Shown here: piece by piece, positions 45,990-54,933 of the stretch
Layout of the letters: every line of letters begins with the position of its first letter
Numbering within the stretch: position 1 is the first letter of the stretch
NCBI RefSeq assembly: GCF_038050375.1
Contig: NZ_CP150886.1
Location: forward strand, 186,001 to 250,000
Source of the DNA: Okeanomitos corallinicola TIOX110
Lineage (GTDB): Bacteria > Cyanobacteriota > Cyanobacteriia > Cyanobacteriales > Nostocaceae
DNA length: 64,000 nucleotides
Reading direction: 5' to 3'
Notes under the pieces: generated by a model
The model's database searches: none
What the model was told of the DNA's origin: nothing
The model's input: only the letters and a program-made list of their open reading frames with translations
Program-made: the position numbers and the translations under genes

Positions 45990-46508
45990 ATGCAAATTAT
46001 TTATTGGTTATTAGTAGCTGTAATGCTATTGGGTGTAATTGGTTCTGTAGTTCCCGCTATTCCCGGTAGTAGCTTAATATTAGGGGCTATCATCATCTGG
46101 GGAATTATCAGTAGTTCCTTTGCTGCTATTAAAATACCCTTAATTGTCACAGTAATTGTTTTACTCCTAAGTATAGGTGTGGATTTCCTGGCTGGTTACA
46201 TAGGAGCAAAAAAAGCCGGTGCAAGTAAATGGGGACAAATTGGGGCGTTTGTCGGGTTATTTCTGGGATTTTTCGGATTATTACCTACCTTACCTTTCGG
46301 TGGACCACTATTAGGAGTTTTACTAGGCCCCTTGTTAGGAGCAATTATTGGTGAGTATATTTATCAACGAGACTTAGGTAAAGCTGTCAAAGCTGGAATA
46401 GGTATCACCGTAGGAACATTGATAGGCAATTTACTTCAGGGTATTCTCGCTGTAAGTGCGGTAGTAGTTTTTATATGGACTACATGGACGCAGGTCTATG
46501 GTGGGTAG
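45990..46508 (+). CDS. DUF456 family membrane protein
   Basis: A 172-residue integral membrane protein with about five hydrophobic segments. It shows the DUF456 motifs VIGSVVPAIPGSSLILGAI, DFLAGYIGAKKAGASKWGQI and LLGPLLGAIIGEYI. The Gly-rich helices resemble glycine-zipper packing. Function of the family is unknown. Monocistronic by spacing. Confidence 0.9.
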   Translation: MQIIYWLLVAVMLLGVIGSVVPAIPGSSLILGAIIIWGIISSSFAAIKIPLIVTVIVLLLSIGVDFLAGYIGAKKAGASKWGQIGAFVGLFLGFFGLLPTLPFGGPLLGVLLGPLLGAIIGEYIYQRDLGKAVKAGIGITVGTLIGNLLQGILAVSAVVVFIWTTWTQVYGG

Positions 46509-47130
46509 TATTTTTACGTAAAATCCAGCATTTTTATATTTTTTCTTCATAAAAACTTCATATAACTAAGAATTTATTCTAGAAGTTAAAAAAAATATAA
46601 GTGATAATTCACGAAACCTTTGCTGTACAATCTTTTTGCTTAATGTTGAACATACTGAATTAGTATAAATACGTGAATTATTTTAACCACTATAATTTAT
46701 AGCAATGGACAAGGCGGTTAGGACATTAAGCAGAACTAAAACTTAGACACCGAAAAACTTCTAGCTCTGTCACCTGCCATAACTCTATTCCAGTCAAATC
46801 GGCACTTTTCAGATTTCCTGATGTCATCAAGAGAATACAACTCTCGATAAAGATTATATCAAGATGCCTGTGTGTATATTGCCAACCACTGACTGACTAT
46901 GTAATTATTGAAATGTAAGGAACACACAAGGAACTCAAGCAAACGGCTACATTAGCCTACCGTGTTAACACAGCAATCATAGTTTAGTTTCTAAACTAAA
47001 ACACAAAAAGACTTTCACTCAGTTAAGACCGTTTATTTTTTCAATTGCTACACAACTTTATAGGTTTGCTGTTCTACACGAGTTACACAATCATTTTTTC
47101 ACAAATTTTTAATCGGAGCTAAGAACTATA
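46509..47130. other. Long leader/intergenic region before a PEP-CTERM gene
   Basis: 622 bases without an open frame. Short hairpins: AGTTTAG/CTAAACT (46981-46997), GGCTACATTAGCC (46946-46958) and GAGAATACAACTCTC (46829-46843). The region could hold distal regulatory sites or a long leader of the PEP-CTERM gene. No known riboswitch was recognised. Confidence 0.5.
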
Positions 47131-47778
47131 ATGTTTAACTTCAAATCACAACTATTAGGAATCGCTGCTGTATTACCAGTTGCTGCTGCTGGTTTATTAG
47201 GTTCTGCTGGTTCTGCTCAAGCTGCTGCACTTATAGGTGACTTTGCTCTTTCGGGTAATGGTAATGCTACTTTGTCTTTAGATTCACTTACCTTCAACAA
47301 CCCAACAACTTTTGACATAATAGACGATGGTACTGTTGATTCTTTCACAGGCTTTACATTAGGCGATATAGGAAACATCATTAGTTTTAGTGGCAATAGT
47401 GCAGATAATCCTTGGTTAGATTTAGGAATTGATGCTGGTAGTATTGCAGATGGCTTGAACACCTTTGAACTAACTGCTGCTGACTACGTAACTTCGCAAA
47501 ATAATGCTTTTGTTGATATCCAAATAACAGCACATGGTATCTTCAAGAGTGCAACAGGAGAACTTTCCAAAGGACAAGCGTTTTTAACTTTACAGAAGTT
47601 TGGTAACAAAGCTACTTTAGATGCACAATTAGCTAGTGGTGGATCTATTACAGGTTTGACATATTCTGGTGTTAGCTTTGCTGCAACTGCTGTTCCCGAA
47701 CCTACCACAATGTTAGGTTTAGGTCTAGTAGCTGCTGGTATGACCGTAGCTCGTCGTCGTAAAGTTGTAAAAGCATAA
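47131..47778 (+). CDS. PEP-CTERM sorting-domain exported protein
   Basis: A 215-residue protein with a signal peptide (cleavage likely after SAQA, about residue 31). A Gly/Asn/Thr-rich middle follows, then the C-terminal PEP-CTERM signal VPEPTTMLGLGLVAAGMTVA and RRRK. The middle (AFLTLQKFGNKATLDAQLAS) resembles other cyanobacterial PEP-CTERM proteins of unknown function. An intrinsic terminator follows 39 bases after the stop. It is not closely similar to the two other PEP-CTERM proteins outside the signals. Confidence 0.92.
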   Translation: MFNFKSQLLGIAAVLPVAAAGLLGSAGSAQAAALIGDFALSGNGNATLSLDSLTFNNPTTFDIIDDGTVDSFTGFTLGDIGNIISFSGNSADNPWLDLGIDAGSIADGLNTFELTAADYVTSQNNAFVDIQITAHGIFKSATGELSKGQAFLTLQKFGNKATLDAQLASGGSITGLTYSGVSFAATAVPEPTTMLGLGLVAAGMTVARRRKVVKA

Positions 47779-47816
47779 TTTTAACAACTGCTTTTAATAT
47801 CAAAATCTGAATATTC

Positions 47817-47860
47817 GACCTGGTGGGAATGCGAGTTTACCAACCAGGTCAACTTTTTTT
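47817..47860 (+). terminator. Intrinsic terminator
   Basis: GACCTGGT (47817-47824) pairs with ACCAGGTC (47843-47850), extended by GG/CC, followed by AACTTTTTTT. It ends the PEP-CTERM transcript. Confidence 0.85.
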
Positions 47861-47994
47861 ATTTGTAGCTATTCAATTTTTCACAACCATAATTTATAAG
47901 CTTGTTCTCATTCTTGAAATCGCAATGAATCTCCCGACTTCTAACATCAATTCAGAATTGATAGAGATGATAAAAAAAGTCGGGGATCTAATAT

Positions 47995-48651
47995 CTATTC
48001 CAATGCTCTTTTCGCTTCTTTAGCTACTGCTTCCACCTCATCATTAACCAAAGTTTCTAAAACAGATTTAGCTTCCGCACCACCTAAATTACCTAAAGCT
48101 TGAGCTACTCGATAACGAACTTGCCAATCTGGGTTAGTTGCATAGGGTGTTAACAGGGGAACAGCTGCTAAATTTCCCAACTCACCTAGAGAACTAATAG
48201 CAGCAGTTTGCACTAAACCATTATCAGAACTTAGTGCTTCTTTGAGTAACTCAAACCCCCGTGGATCTCCCAATGCTCCCAAAGTAGCAATAATACTGAA
48301 TTGTACAAGCCATTCCCCACTTCTACGGTAAAGTTGCTCTAAGTCTGCAAAAGCCGTGTGTAATTTCAGCGCCCCTAAACAGTCTGCTGCTGCTGCTTGC
48401 ACATCCGCTTCGGGATCATTAAGTAGTTCCCGTAAAACCTGCAAGGATAAATCTAAATCCTGTCCTCCCAGGGTGTCCATTTGACTGACAGCAGAATAAC
48501 GGACACGGGAATTTTTATCATTAATAGCGATTTGTATTAATTCAAACGCAGTTTTTGGTTCTAGTTCCCGAATTTGATTAACTGCACGGAGGCGATCGCC
48601 TAAATTCTCAGAACTCAGTAATTCTTTCACAGATTCAGCAGATACACTCAT
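47995..48651 (-). CDS. nblB: HEAT-repeat protein, NblB-like
   Basis: A 218-residue all-helical protein made of about six HEAT-like repeats (VRYSAVSQMDTLGGQDLDLS, VQAAAADCLGALK, VQFSIIATLGALGDPRGFEL, VRYRVAQALGNLGG). Length and repeat order match NblB, the bilin-lyase-related phycobilisome degradation factor. CpcE-type lyase subunits and other HEAT proteins are less likely because of length. The symbol is by recall and moderately sure. A hairpin-forming GATCCCCGACTT-type repeat lies just downstream (47929-47993). Confidence 0.75.
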   Translation of the reverse strand: MSVSAESVKELLSSENLGDRLRAVNQIRELEPKTAFELIQIAINDKNSRVRYSAVSQMDTLGGQDLDLSLQVLRELLNDPEADVQAAAADCLGALKLHTAFADLEQLYRRSGEWLVQFSIIATLGALGDPRGFELLKEALSSDNGLVQTAAISSLGELGNLAAVPLLTPYATNPDWQVRYRVAQALGNLGGAEAKSVLETLVNDEVEAVAKEAKRALE

Positions 48652-48768
48652 GTAATAGTCCTTTGTTATTATCAGTTGTTAGTCAGTTTGTAGAGGTTTA
48701 GCAATGCTAAACCCCTACCGTTCGTATTAGTTGGTAATTGATAACTTCTCCCCATCTCCTCAACTTCC

Positions 48769-49227
48769 CTACTCAGCAGCCATTGCACGAATAATATCAC
48801 CACGAGTCAGAATACCAATTACTTTACCTGTATTGTCAAGCACTGGGAGACGATGAACTTTATGTTCTTGGATCATTTTTGCAGCTTCCTTAACGGATTT
48901 ATCAGGGGTAATAGTCAGAGGATTTTTACTCATCACTTCCCCTACAGTTTGCCCTAATGCTTTATGTAAATCCCGGTCATAAGTTGCAGGATTTTGTAAG
49001 TAAATTACACTATCCAAAATCATAATATAAGCAGGGGGAGTAACTCCTGTTTCTTGCCACATTAAGTCTGTTTCTGAGATAATACCTACCAATTTACCCG
49101 CATCATTAATTACAGGTAAACCACTAATCCTTTTTTCTGCCAAAATCTGGATCGCTTCTTTTAAAGGAGTTTTAGGATTAACTAGGATAGGATCGCTACT
49201 CATTACTTCAGCAACTGTTTTAAGCAT
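48769..49227 (-). CDS. CBS-domain pair protein
   Basis: A 152-residue protein made of two CBS domains (about 1-62 and 87-150), each with the PLKEAIQILAEKRISGLPVI / SVKEAAKMIQEHKVHRLPVL pattern and a GIISETDL / GILTRGDI motif. Such stand-alone pairs bind adenine nucleotides and modulate partners, for example thioredoxins in plant chloroplasts (CBSX). The partner here is unknown. No membrane or enzyme domain is attached. Confidence 0.92.
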   Translation of the reverse strand: MLKTVAEVMSSDPILVNPKTPLKEAIQILAEKRISGLPVINDAGKLVGIISETDLMWQETGVTPPAYIMILDSVIYLQNPATYDRDLHKALGQTVGEVMSKNPLTITPDKSVKEAAKMIQEHKVHRLPVLDNTGKVIGILTRGDIIRAMAAE

Positions 49228-49864
49228 TTTTTTACTTACACCTTTTATAAAAGTCTTTTTAATTATTGTAAGAAATTATTCCCAATAAATAAATTATTTT
49301 TAATAGATTGTTACTTGATATTATTCAATATTGACAGATAAAATATAGAGCAGGTTTTAGCTTTCAGCGTTGAGGTGTAAGTTGAGGTGTAAATATTTGT
49401 GATGAATATTTGTAGATCATTTACTAGCAAAATACTTTATTGATTAGGTCAGGTTAAAATAAAAAAGTCTAAATATTATTTTTATAATAAAATAAATAAA
49501 GCAAAATCTTAGTTGATTCTCAAGTAAATAAAACCAAAATTTTTTATGGGTAGCTGCATAGAATCATCAAATCTACTGATTCATCCGTGTGAACTTCCTA
49601 AACAAAGAACCTCCGTAGATTTAGTTCAGAGAGTGTCAAAATTTCTATCTCAATCATCCCACCACCACACCTTGAGAGTAAAATAAAATGTATGCTTGGC
49701 CATAATACTCTTATGTGATAACATTCCTGCAAAATGGAAAAGCTAGTGAACCGTACAGTTGGAGTCTTGCGAAAAATCAGAAATTGCCATCAGAAACAAT
49801 TGGACGTATAAATATATCAACTTTAAGTTAATATTAATACTCTGAGATTCTGCATCTGACTATT
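49228..49864. other. Long AT-rich divergent intergenic region
   Basis: 637 bases between the CBS gene (minus) and moeB (plus). A 12-base direct repeat GTTGAGGTGTAA occurs twice at 49369-49392. A 25-codon frame at 49734-49811 has no support. No RNA gene was recognised. Confidence 0.5.
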
Positions 49865-51037
49865 ATGCTAAATCCCAATCTGGATCAAATCCAGTTGACG
49901 AAAGACGACTATGAACGTTACTCCCGCCACTTAATCTTGCCAGAAGTGGGACTAGAGGGACAAAAACGCCTCAAAGCTGCCAGCGTATTGTGTATCGGTA
50001 CAGGTGGACTAGGTTCACCCCTACTGTTATATCTAGCAGCAGCAGGTATAGGCCGCATTGGTATTGTTGATTTTGACGTAGTTGATACTTCCAACTTACA
50101 ACGTCAAGTTATTCACGGTACATCCTGGGTAGGTAAACCCAAAATCGAATCAGCTAAAAACCGCATTCACGAAATTAACCCCCATTGTCAGGTTGATTTA
50201 TACGAAACTCGTCTGAGTGCTGAAAACGCCTTAGATATAATTCGTCCCTATGATGTAGTGGTGGATGGAACAGACAACTTCCCCACAAGGTACTTAGTTA
50301 ATGATGCTTGCGTACTATTAGACAAACCCAACGTATACGGTTCAATCTTCCGATTTGAAGGACAAGCAACGGTATTTAACTACGAAGGTGGTCCCAACTA
50401 TCGTGATTTGTATCCCGAACCACCACCACCAGGAATGGTACCTTCCTGTGCAGAAGGTGGTGTCCTGGGGATTTTACCGGGAATTATCGGTGTGATCCAA
50501 GCAACAGAAACAGTCAAAATTATTATTGGCCAAGGCACAACCCTGAGCGGACGCTTAATGCTCTACAATGCCTTAGACATGAAATTCCGGGAATTAAAAC
50601 TGCGTCCTAATCCCGTTCGTCCAGTCATTGAAAAACTCATAGACTACGAAGAATTCTGTGGTATCCCCCAAGCTAAAGCAGCGGAAGCGAAGCAGCAAAT
50701 GGAAATAGCAGAAATGACAGTCAAGGAATTAAAAGCATTACTAGATAGTGGTGCAAAGGATTTTGTATTGTTGGATGTCCGCAACCCTCACGAATATGAA
50801 ATTGCCAAAATTCCTGGTTCTGTGTTAGTACCTTTACCAGAGATTGAAGATGGTGATGGTGTCACCAAGGTAAAAGAACTACTCAACGGACACCGTTTAA
50901 TTGCACATTGTAAAATGGGCGGACGTTCTGCCAAAGCTCTCGCTATCCTCAAAGAAGCGGGTATTACTGGAACTAACGTCAAAGGTGGAATTAATGCTTG
51001 GAGTCAGGAAATAGATTCTTCTGTGCCACAGTATTAA
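49865..51037 (+). CDS. moeB: Molybdopterin-synthase adenylyltransferase MoeB with C-terminal rhodanese domain
   Basis: The 390-residue protein joins an E1-like adenylyltransferase (about 1-260: GTGGLGSPLLLYLAAAGIG, DFDVVDTSNLQRQ, DGTDNFPTRYLVND, CAEGGVLGILPG) to a rhodanese domain (about 280-388). The rhodanese part has the active-site cysteine C349 in HCKMGGRSAK. It activates the C-terminal glycine of MoaD-like (or ThiS-like) sulfur carriers and can supply persulfide sulfur, as in MOCS3/Uba4. It is monocistronic. No moa/moe genes are near. Confidence 0.93.
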   Translation: MLNPNLDQIQLTKDDYERYSRHLILPEVGLEGQKRLKAASVLCIGTGGLGSPLLLYLAAAGIGRIGIVDFDVVDTSNLQRQVIHGTSWVGKPKIESAKNRIHEINPHCQVDLYETRLSAENALDIIRPYDVVVDGTDNFPTRYLVNDACVLLDKPNVYGSIFRFEGQATVFNYEGGPNYRDLYPEPPPPGMVPSCAEGGVLGILPGIIGVIQATETVKIIIGQGTTLSGRLMLYNALDMKFRELKLRPNPVRPVIEKLIDYEEFCGIPQAKAAEAKQQMEIAEMTVKELKALLDSGAKDFVLLDVRNPHEYEIAKIPGSVLVPLPEIEDGDGVTKVKELLNGHRLIAHCKMGGRSAKALAILKEAGITGTNVKGGINAWSQEIDSSVPQY

Positions 51038-51049
51038 ATAGTAGGGAGC

Positions 51050-51165
51050 AGGGAACAGGGAACAGAGAACAGGGAACAGGAATAAAGATAAATAAAGATA
51101 AATAAATATTCTGAATCCTGAATCCTGACTACTATCTGTAACCTATCACCTGTCACCTGTCACCT
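51050..51165. repeat. Cluster of short tandem repeats before recA
   Basis: Successive runs of GGGAACA, AAGATAAATA, GAATCCT and TCACCTG lie between moeB and recA, all of STRR type. They separate the moeB stop from the recA promoter. Confidence 0.8.
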
Positions 51166-51218
51166 ACTACCAAAACTTTTTTCCCAAATCTTACCAATTG
51201 CAGATTTTCCGGTTAAAA

Positions 51219-51234
51219 TAGTATATCTGTTCTA
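51219..51234 (+). promoter_or_regulatory. LexA (SOS) box upstream of recA
   Basis: TAGTATATCTGTTCTA fits the cyanobacterial LexA consensus RGTACNNNDGTWCB with one mismatch (T for C), as I recall it. It lies 50 bases before the recA start, where repression is expected. A TAAAAT -10-like hexamer overlaps its left side (51213-51218). Confidence 0.65.
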
Positions 51235-51283
51235 GTAAAATTCCCAGCGCAAACTTCCTTAAATCCTATATTTAGAGACTCTA

Positions 51284-52360
51284 ATGGCAGCCAACACAGC
51301 AGATACTGGTAAGCAAAAAGCACTTAGTATGGTACTCAACCAGATTGAGCGCAGCTTTGGTAAAGGAGCGATAATGCGTTTGGGTGATGCCACCCGGATG
51401 CGTGTAGAGACAATTTCCACAGGGGCGCTAACATTGGATTTAGCCTTGGGTGGTGGTTTACCCAAAGGAAGAGTAATAGAAATATACGGTCCCGAAAGTT
51501 CTGGTAAAACTACAGTAGCGCTTCATGCGATCGCAGAAGTACAAAGAAATGGTGGTATAGCTGCCTTTGTTGACGCAGAACACGCCTTAGACCCAACCTA
51601 TGCAGGAGCTTTAGGTGTAGATATTGAAAATTTACTTGTTTCCCAACCGGATACAGGCGAAGCAGGGTTAGAAATTGTTGATCAGCTAGTACGTTCTGCC
51701 GCAGTTGATATTGTCGTCGTTGACTCCGTAGCTGCCCTAGTACCCCGCGCCGAAATTGAAGGTGATATGGGTGATATTCACGTGGGTTTACAAGCCAGAT
51801 TGATGAGCCAAGCATTACGTAAAATTACAGGTAATATTGGTAAATCAGGTTGCACAGTTATTTTTATTAACCAATTGCGGCAAAAAATTGGTGTTACTTA
51901 CGGTAGTCCAGAAACCACAACTGGTGGTAACGCCTTGAAATTTTATGCTTCCGTGCGTTTGGATATTCGTAGAATTCAAACTTTGAAAAAAGGTTCAGAT
52001 GAATTTGGTAATCGAGTTAAAGTGAAAGTTGCCAAAAATAAAGTTGCACCACCTTTTAGAATTGCCGAATTTGACATCATTTTTGGTAAAGGTGTTTCTA
52101 CATTAGGTTGCTTAGTTGACTTAGCAGAAGAAACAGGTATCCTGCTCAGAAAAGGGGCTTGGTATAGCTATAACGGTGACAACATTTCCCAAGGTAGAGA
52201 TAACGCCATTAAATATTTAGAAGAAAACTCAGAATTTACCGATAAAATTCAAGCGCAAGTGTTGGAAAAGCTAGATAAAGGGGCTGTAGTTTCTGCTAAC
52301 TCTGTCAAACAAACAAACGAAGATAATGAAGAGGAAGAAGAAGAATTAGAAGAAGATTAA
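51284..52360 (+). CDS. recA: Recombinase RecA
   Basis: RecA forms filaments on single-stranded DNA, exchanges strands and triggers LexA self-cleavage. The 358-residue protein has [20 protein letters not shown], Walker A GPESSGKT (69-76), the L1/L2 loops with [17 protein letters not shown] and [16 protein letters not shown], and a very acidic C-terminus ([11 protein letters not shown]). All catalytic parts are intact. A near-consensus LexA box precedes it. Confidence 0.97.
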   Translation: MAANTADTGKQKALSMVLNQIERSFGKGAIMRLGDATRMRVETISTGALTLDLALGGGLPKGRVIEIYGPESSGKTTVALHAIAEVQRNGGIAAFVDAEHALDPTYAGALGVDIENLLVSQPDTGEAGLEIVDQLVRSAAVDIVVVDSVAALVPRAEIEGDMGDIHVGLQARLMSQALRKITGNIGKSGCTVIFINQLRQKIGVTYGSPETTTGGNALKFYASVRLDIRRIQTLKKGSDEFGNRVKVKVAKNKVAPPFRIAEFDIIFGKGVSTLGCLVDLAEETGILLRKGAWYSYNGDNISQGRDNAIKYLEENSEFTDKIQAQVLEKLDKGAVVSANSVKQTNEDNEEEEEELEED

Positions 52361-52513
52361 ATTCATTCTCAACATCTATCTTATTATCTAGTTGATCTTT
52401 CCTAATCTCTGACTGGGAATGCTATATGGAGGTTGTACCTCTATATTTATATTCATTCCCATACAGAGTGTGAGAGCAAGGATAATATATTCTGACTTCT
52501 TGATTTCTTACAT

Positions 52514-53041
52514 CTAAAATTCCACCGTTTCAAACTCAAAAGTAGCTATTAAACGATCATCAACGTAAACCTCAATTTTATGTTGACCAAGGGGATCTCC
52601 AGGAGCTATCTGCCAGTAATTTTCAATCACACCATTAGTAGTTGTTTGGGTACGTTTGGTAATAGCTGTTTTACCATTCCCAGATAGAGAGAAATTATCT
52701 TTTTGTTCTGGTGTAGCCCAAGTTTCTGGTGCTTTTGGTAAAGTTAATACTTCTCTCCATTTAACCGTACCTTGATAATTATTTAATTCAATTTTCCAGC
52801 CATAAGCATCACCTTTTTTTAAAGGCACTTTGACAGTGGGAAAAAAATTAGCTTTCCCTTGAGAGTCAACTATTCTGACACCAAATTCAGCCTTACCAAC
52901 AGTAAAATTTTTAGTTTTAAGAGGTTGAGAAATTGCTGGTTTTGCTGCTAAAACTGCAACATCCTCAGCTAAACTTGTAGCTAAAAAGCCAAATATTAAC
53001 CAAAAAGAAGTGAGAAAAAACCTGACAGATGAAATATTCAT
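52514..53041 (-). CDS. Exported protein, possibly DUF3859-like
   Basis: A 175-residue protein with an N-terminal hydrophobic signal (about 7-25, FFLTSFWLIFGFLATSLA). A beta-rich domain follows: AEFGVRIVDSQGKANFFPTV, VPLKKGDAYGWKIELNNYQG, DPLGQHKIEVYVDDRLIATF. The pattern recalls DUF3859 (Ig-like, effect on extracellular or periplasmic side), but this is not certain. It lies downstream of the HetZ-related gene on the same strand after a 303-base gap with alternative hairpins. Confidence 0.65.
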   Translation of the reverse strand: MNISSVRFFLTSFWLIFGFLATSLAEDVAVLAAKPAISQPLKTKNFTVGKAEFGVRIVDSQGKANFFPTVKVPLKKGDAYGWKIELNNYQGTVKWREVLTLPKAPETWATPEQKDNFSLSGNGKTAITKRTQTTTNGVIENYWQIAPGDPLGQHKIEVYVDDRLIATFEFETVEF

Positions 53042-53344
53042 TATCAGTTAATGCCTAATCTATTTTTATCATAGTTTATTAATTCTATGCTGGGTTGAAA
53101 AATAAAAAAGGTTTAAGACTTACGAAAATTTGACAAAATCCTAAAAGTTAATAGTAGTTAATTTTGACAGTAGAAAATTTCTTAAAAATAAAATATTTAT
53201 GATCAAACTGTAAACTTTCAAGGGAGATAAACTTTCTCTAAATCTCCCGTTATTTTGGGAGAAATAGAGTAGATTGCTGTTGTGTAAGAAAATGTATGTA
53301 AGGTGGCTAGGTATGCAAATAAATTTAAAAATTGCACCTTAAAT
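53042..53344. other. Intergenic region with mutually exclusive hairpins
   Basis: 303 bases. GGGAGAT (53222-53228) can pair with ATCTCCC (53242-53248), and the same TCTCCC can instead pair with GGGAGA (53257-53262). Only one can form at a time. No T-run follows on the minus strand. The rest is AT-rich without genes. Confidence 0.5.
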
Positions 53345-54565
53345 TTAGCTGGTTTTAACTTCAACATTGCCGTTGCGGATAGCCCATGCTAATTCAAGCA
53401 TTTGAGTCCAGCGTTTTTGTAGCTGTTTAGGTGTACATTGTACAGCCTTAGCGATCGCCTGATCATTTTCCATCGCCGTTTTTAAATTAAAGATTTGTTG
53501 TTGTTGTTCAGTTAATTGATTCCAGAACACATCCCACTGCTGAGAAGATAAACCTAATTTATGTTCTAAACCAGCACCCAACCATTGATGTACCAATTGC
53601 CAATGATGCTGTTTAGCAAACTTCTCAACATGATACTTAAAACGTTGTTGTAAATAATCCCGTTGACGACTGGTTAAACCTAAAATTTGGTCAATTTCTG
53701 GTGCAGAAAGGTCTTGCAATTTTAAAGACAAATAATTCATACAATCAGCTTGACCTTGAGACTCAAGATATTTCATCAACTCCGTAATTACGCGATCGCG
53801 TTCCGACTCCTCCGAGGGGTCAAAATTCGATTTAGCCACCATTTGTGACCTAATTTGCTGTACCGCTAAATTGCGTTGATAAGACTCCGCTTCTTCGGTC
53901 TTAGCAGAATCAACCGCCATTTCAATATCAACAGTAGTTTCCTGGGGTTGACGACGAGCAAAACCTTGAGCGCGTAACACAATCAACTGTTGATTTGCAC
54001 CACCAGGTAAATTAATCCGACGTTTAGCATACTGCTCAGTAAAAGCCATATACTCAGCCAGTTGTAATTGAGTCCGTGGAGTGTAATCTTCCGGTAACTC
54101 ATTTTCTCGCCGAAAAGCCTTAATTGCTTCGATATAAAAAGCTTGGAGAAAATCCTCAATCAGATTATAACGAGCTTCAAAACCCAACTCAGAACCGGCA
54201 ATCGTCACATGACGATAAACAATAGCACCTAAACTACTGTGTAATTCTACCCGTCCTTGTCGTGAACCCAATTGATAGTAACGCAAGCATTTTTGTAAAC
54301 GGTGTCTTGCTAAAGTAATCTGCCAAGACCTGACTTCTCCTGAAGTCTGGATACGAGAACTTTTATCACAGATCCTTTTGACTTCTTTAGTTATGCGCTG
54401 CGCTACAGATTGCACACACTTATTTGGAGCCTTCATTTGAGCTTGCATTTCCTGACAAAGCAGTTGCATTAAAGTATCAGAACTTTGATCTGATGAACTT
54501 TCATGTGAAACATCACTATCAAAAGCAGCTGTAGAATTTGGCAGATTGATAAAGTTAGCTTTCAT
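53345..54565 (-). CDS. HetZ-related DNA-binding-like protein
   Basis: A 406-residue soluble protein. Visible segments are SDTLMQLLCQEMQAQ, SWQITLARHRLQKCLRYYQL, GSRQGRVELHSSLGAIVYRH, EDFLQAFYIEAIKAFRREN and LAEYMAFTEQYAKRRINLPG. The C-terminal half contains repeated sigma-factor-like helix-turn-helix signals (LSAPEIDQILGLTSRQRDYL, IAKAVQCTPKQLQKRW). I recall this layout as HetZ-related proteins, relatives of the heterocyst regulator HetZ found across cyanobacteria. Whether this is a developmental regulator is not shown. The start overlaps the doubtful frame at 54562 by four bases. Confidence 0.7.
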   Translation of the reverse strand: MKANFINLPNSTAAFDSDVSHESSSDQSSDTLMQLLCQEMQAQMKAPNKCVQSVAQRITKEVKRICDKSSRIQTSGEVRSWQITLARHRLQKCLRYYQLGSRQGRVELHSSLGAIVYRHVTIAGSELGFEARYNLIEDFLQAFYIEAIKAFRRENELPEDYTPRTQLQLAEYMAFTEQYAKRRINLPGGANQQLIVLRAQGFARRQPQETTVDIEMAVDSAKTEEAESYQRNLAVQQIRSQMVAKSNFDPSEESERDRVITELMKYLESQGQADCMNYLSLKLQDLSAPEIDQILGLTSRQRDYLQQRFKYHVEKFAKQHHWQLVHQWLGAGLEHKLGLSSQQWDVFWNQLTEQQQQIFNLKTAMENDQAIAKAVQCTPKQLQKRWTQMLELAWAIRNGNVEVKTS

Positions 54566-54876
54566 GACTTTTCCTGGAATTGGTATTGCACCTTAACTAA
54601 AATGCAGAAACAGTTTTTAATGCCATTAATCAGGGAAAAGTCTTGCTGATTTAGATCCATCAAGATTTGCCGCAAATACGATAGGCATATAAAACTGTAG
54701 AAAATTTCTGAAGTTAAGGGCTTGTCAAGTGTGTCGCTTGTTTGATCAATAGTTAGATCAAAATTGAGATAACGGTTTGGAGAAGGTACTAAAATTAGTC
54801 CAAATCCTAAAAACAGCAAGATTTGCTGCCATCTCTTTTCCCGTGATCCCAGCATTTTTTTGTATGACAATTTCAA
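54562..54876 (-). CDS. Doubtful short protein upstream of the HetZ-related gene
   Basis: A 104-codon frame ending in the ATGA overlap with the HetZ-related gene. The N-terminal part (SREKRWQQILLFLGFGLILV) could be a membrane segment, the rest is of low quality. It could be translation-coupled leader coding sequence or just the open leader of the next gene. No homologue is recalled. Confidence 0.25.
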   Translation of the reverse strand: MKLSYKKMLGSREKRWQQILLFLGFGLILVPSPNRYLNFDLTIDQTSDTLDKPLTSEIFYSFICLSYLRQILMDLNQQDFSLINGIKNCFCILVKVQYQFQEKS

Positions 54877-54933
54877 AATTGAAGTGTGTTTATCAAAATG
54901 TACGAAACAGAGGTTTATATCAGAAAAACTGTA

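Noticed and set aside
47823-48023. 66-codon plus-strand frame
   Set aside because: Starts inside the PEP-CTERM terminator hairpin and runs through a dispersed inverted repeat.
49734-49811. 25-codon frame upstream of moeB
   Set aside because: Too short, no ribosome-binding site or conservation evidence.
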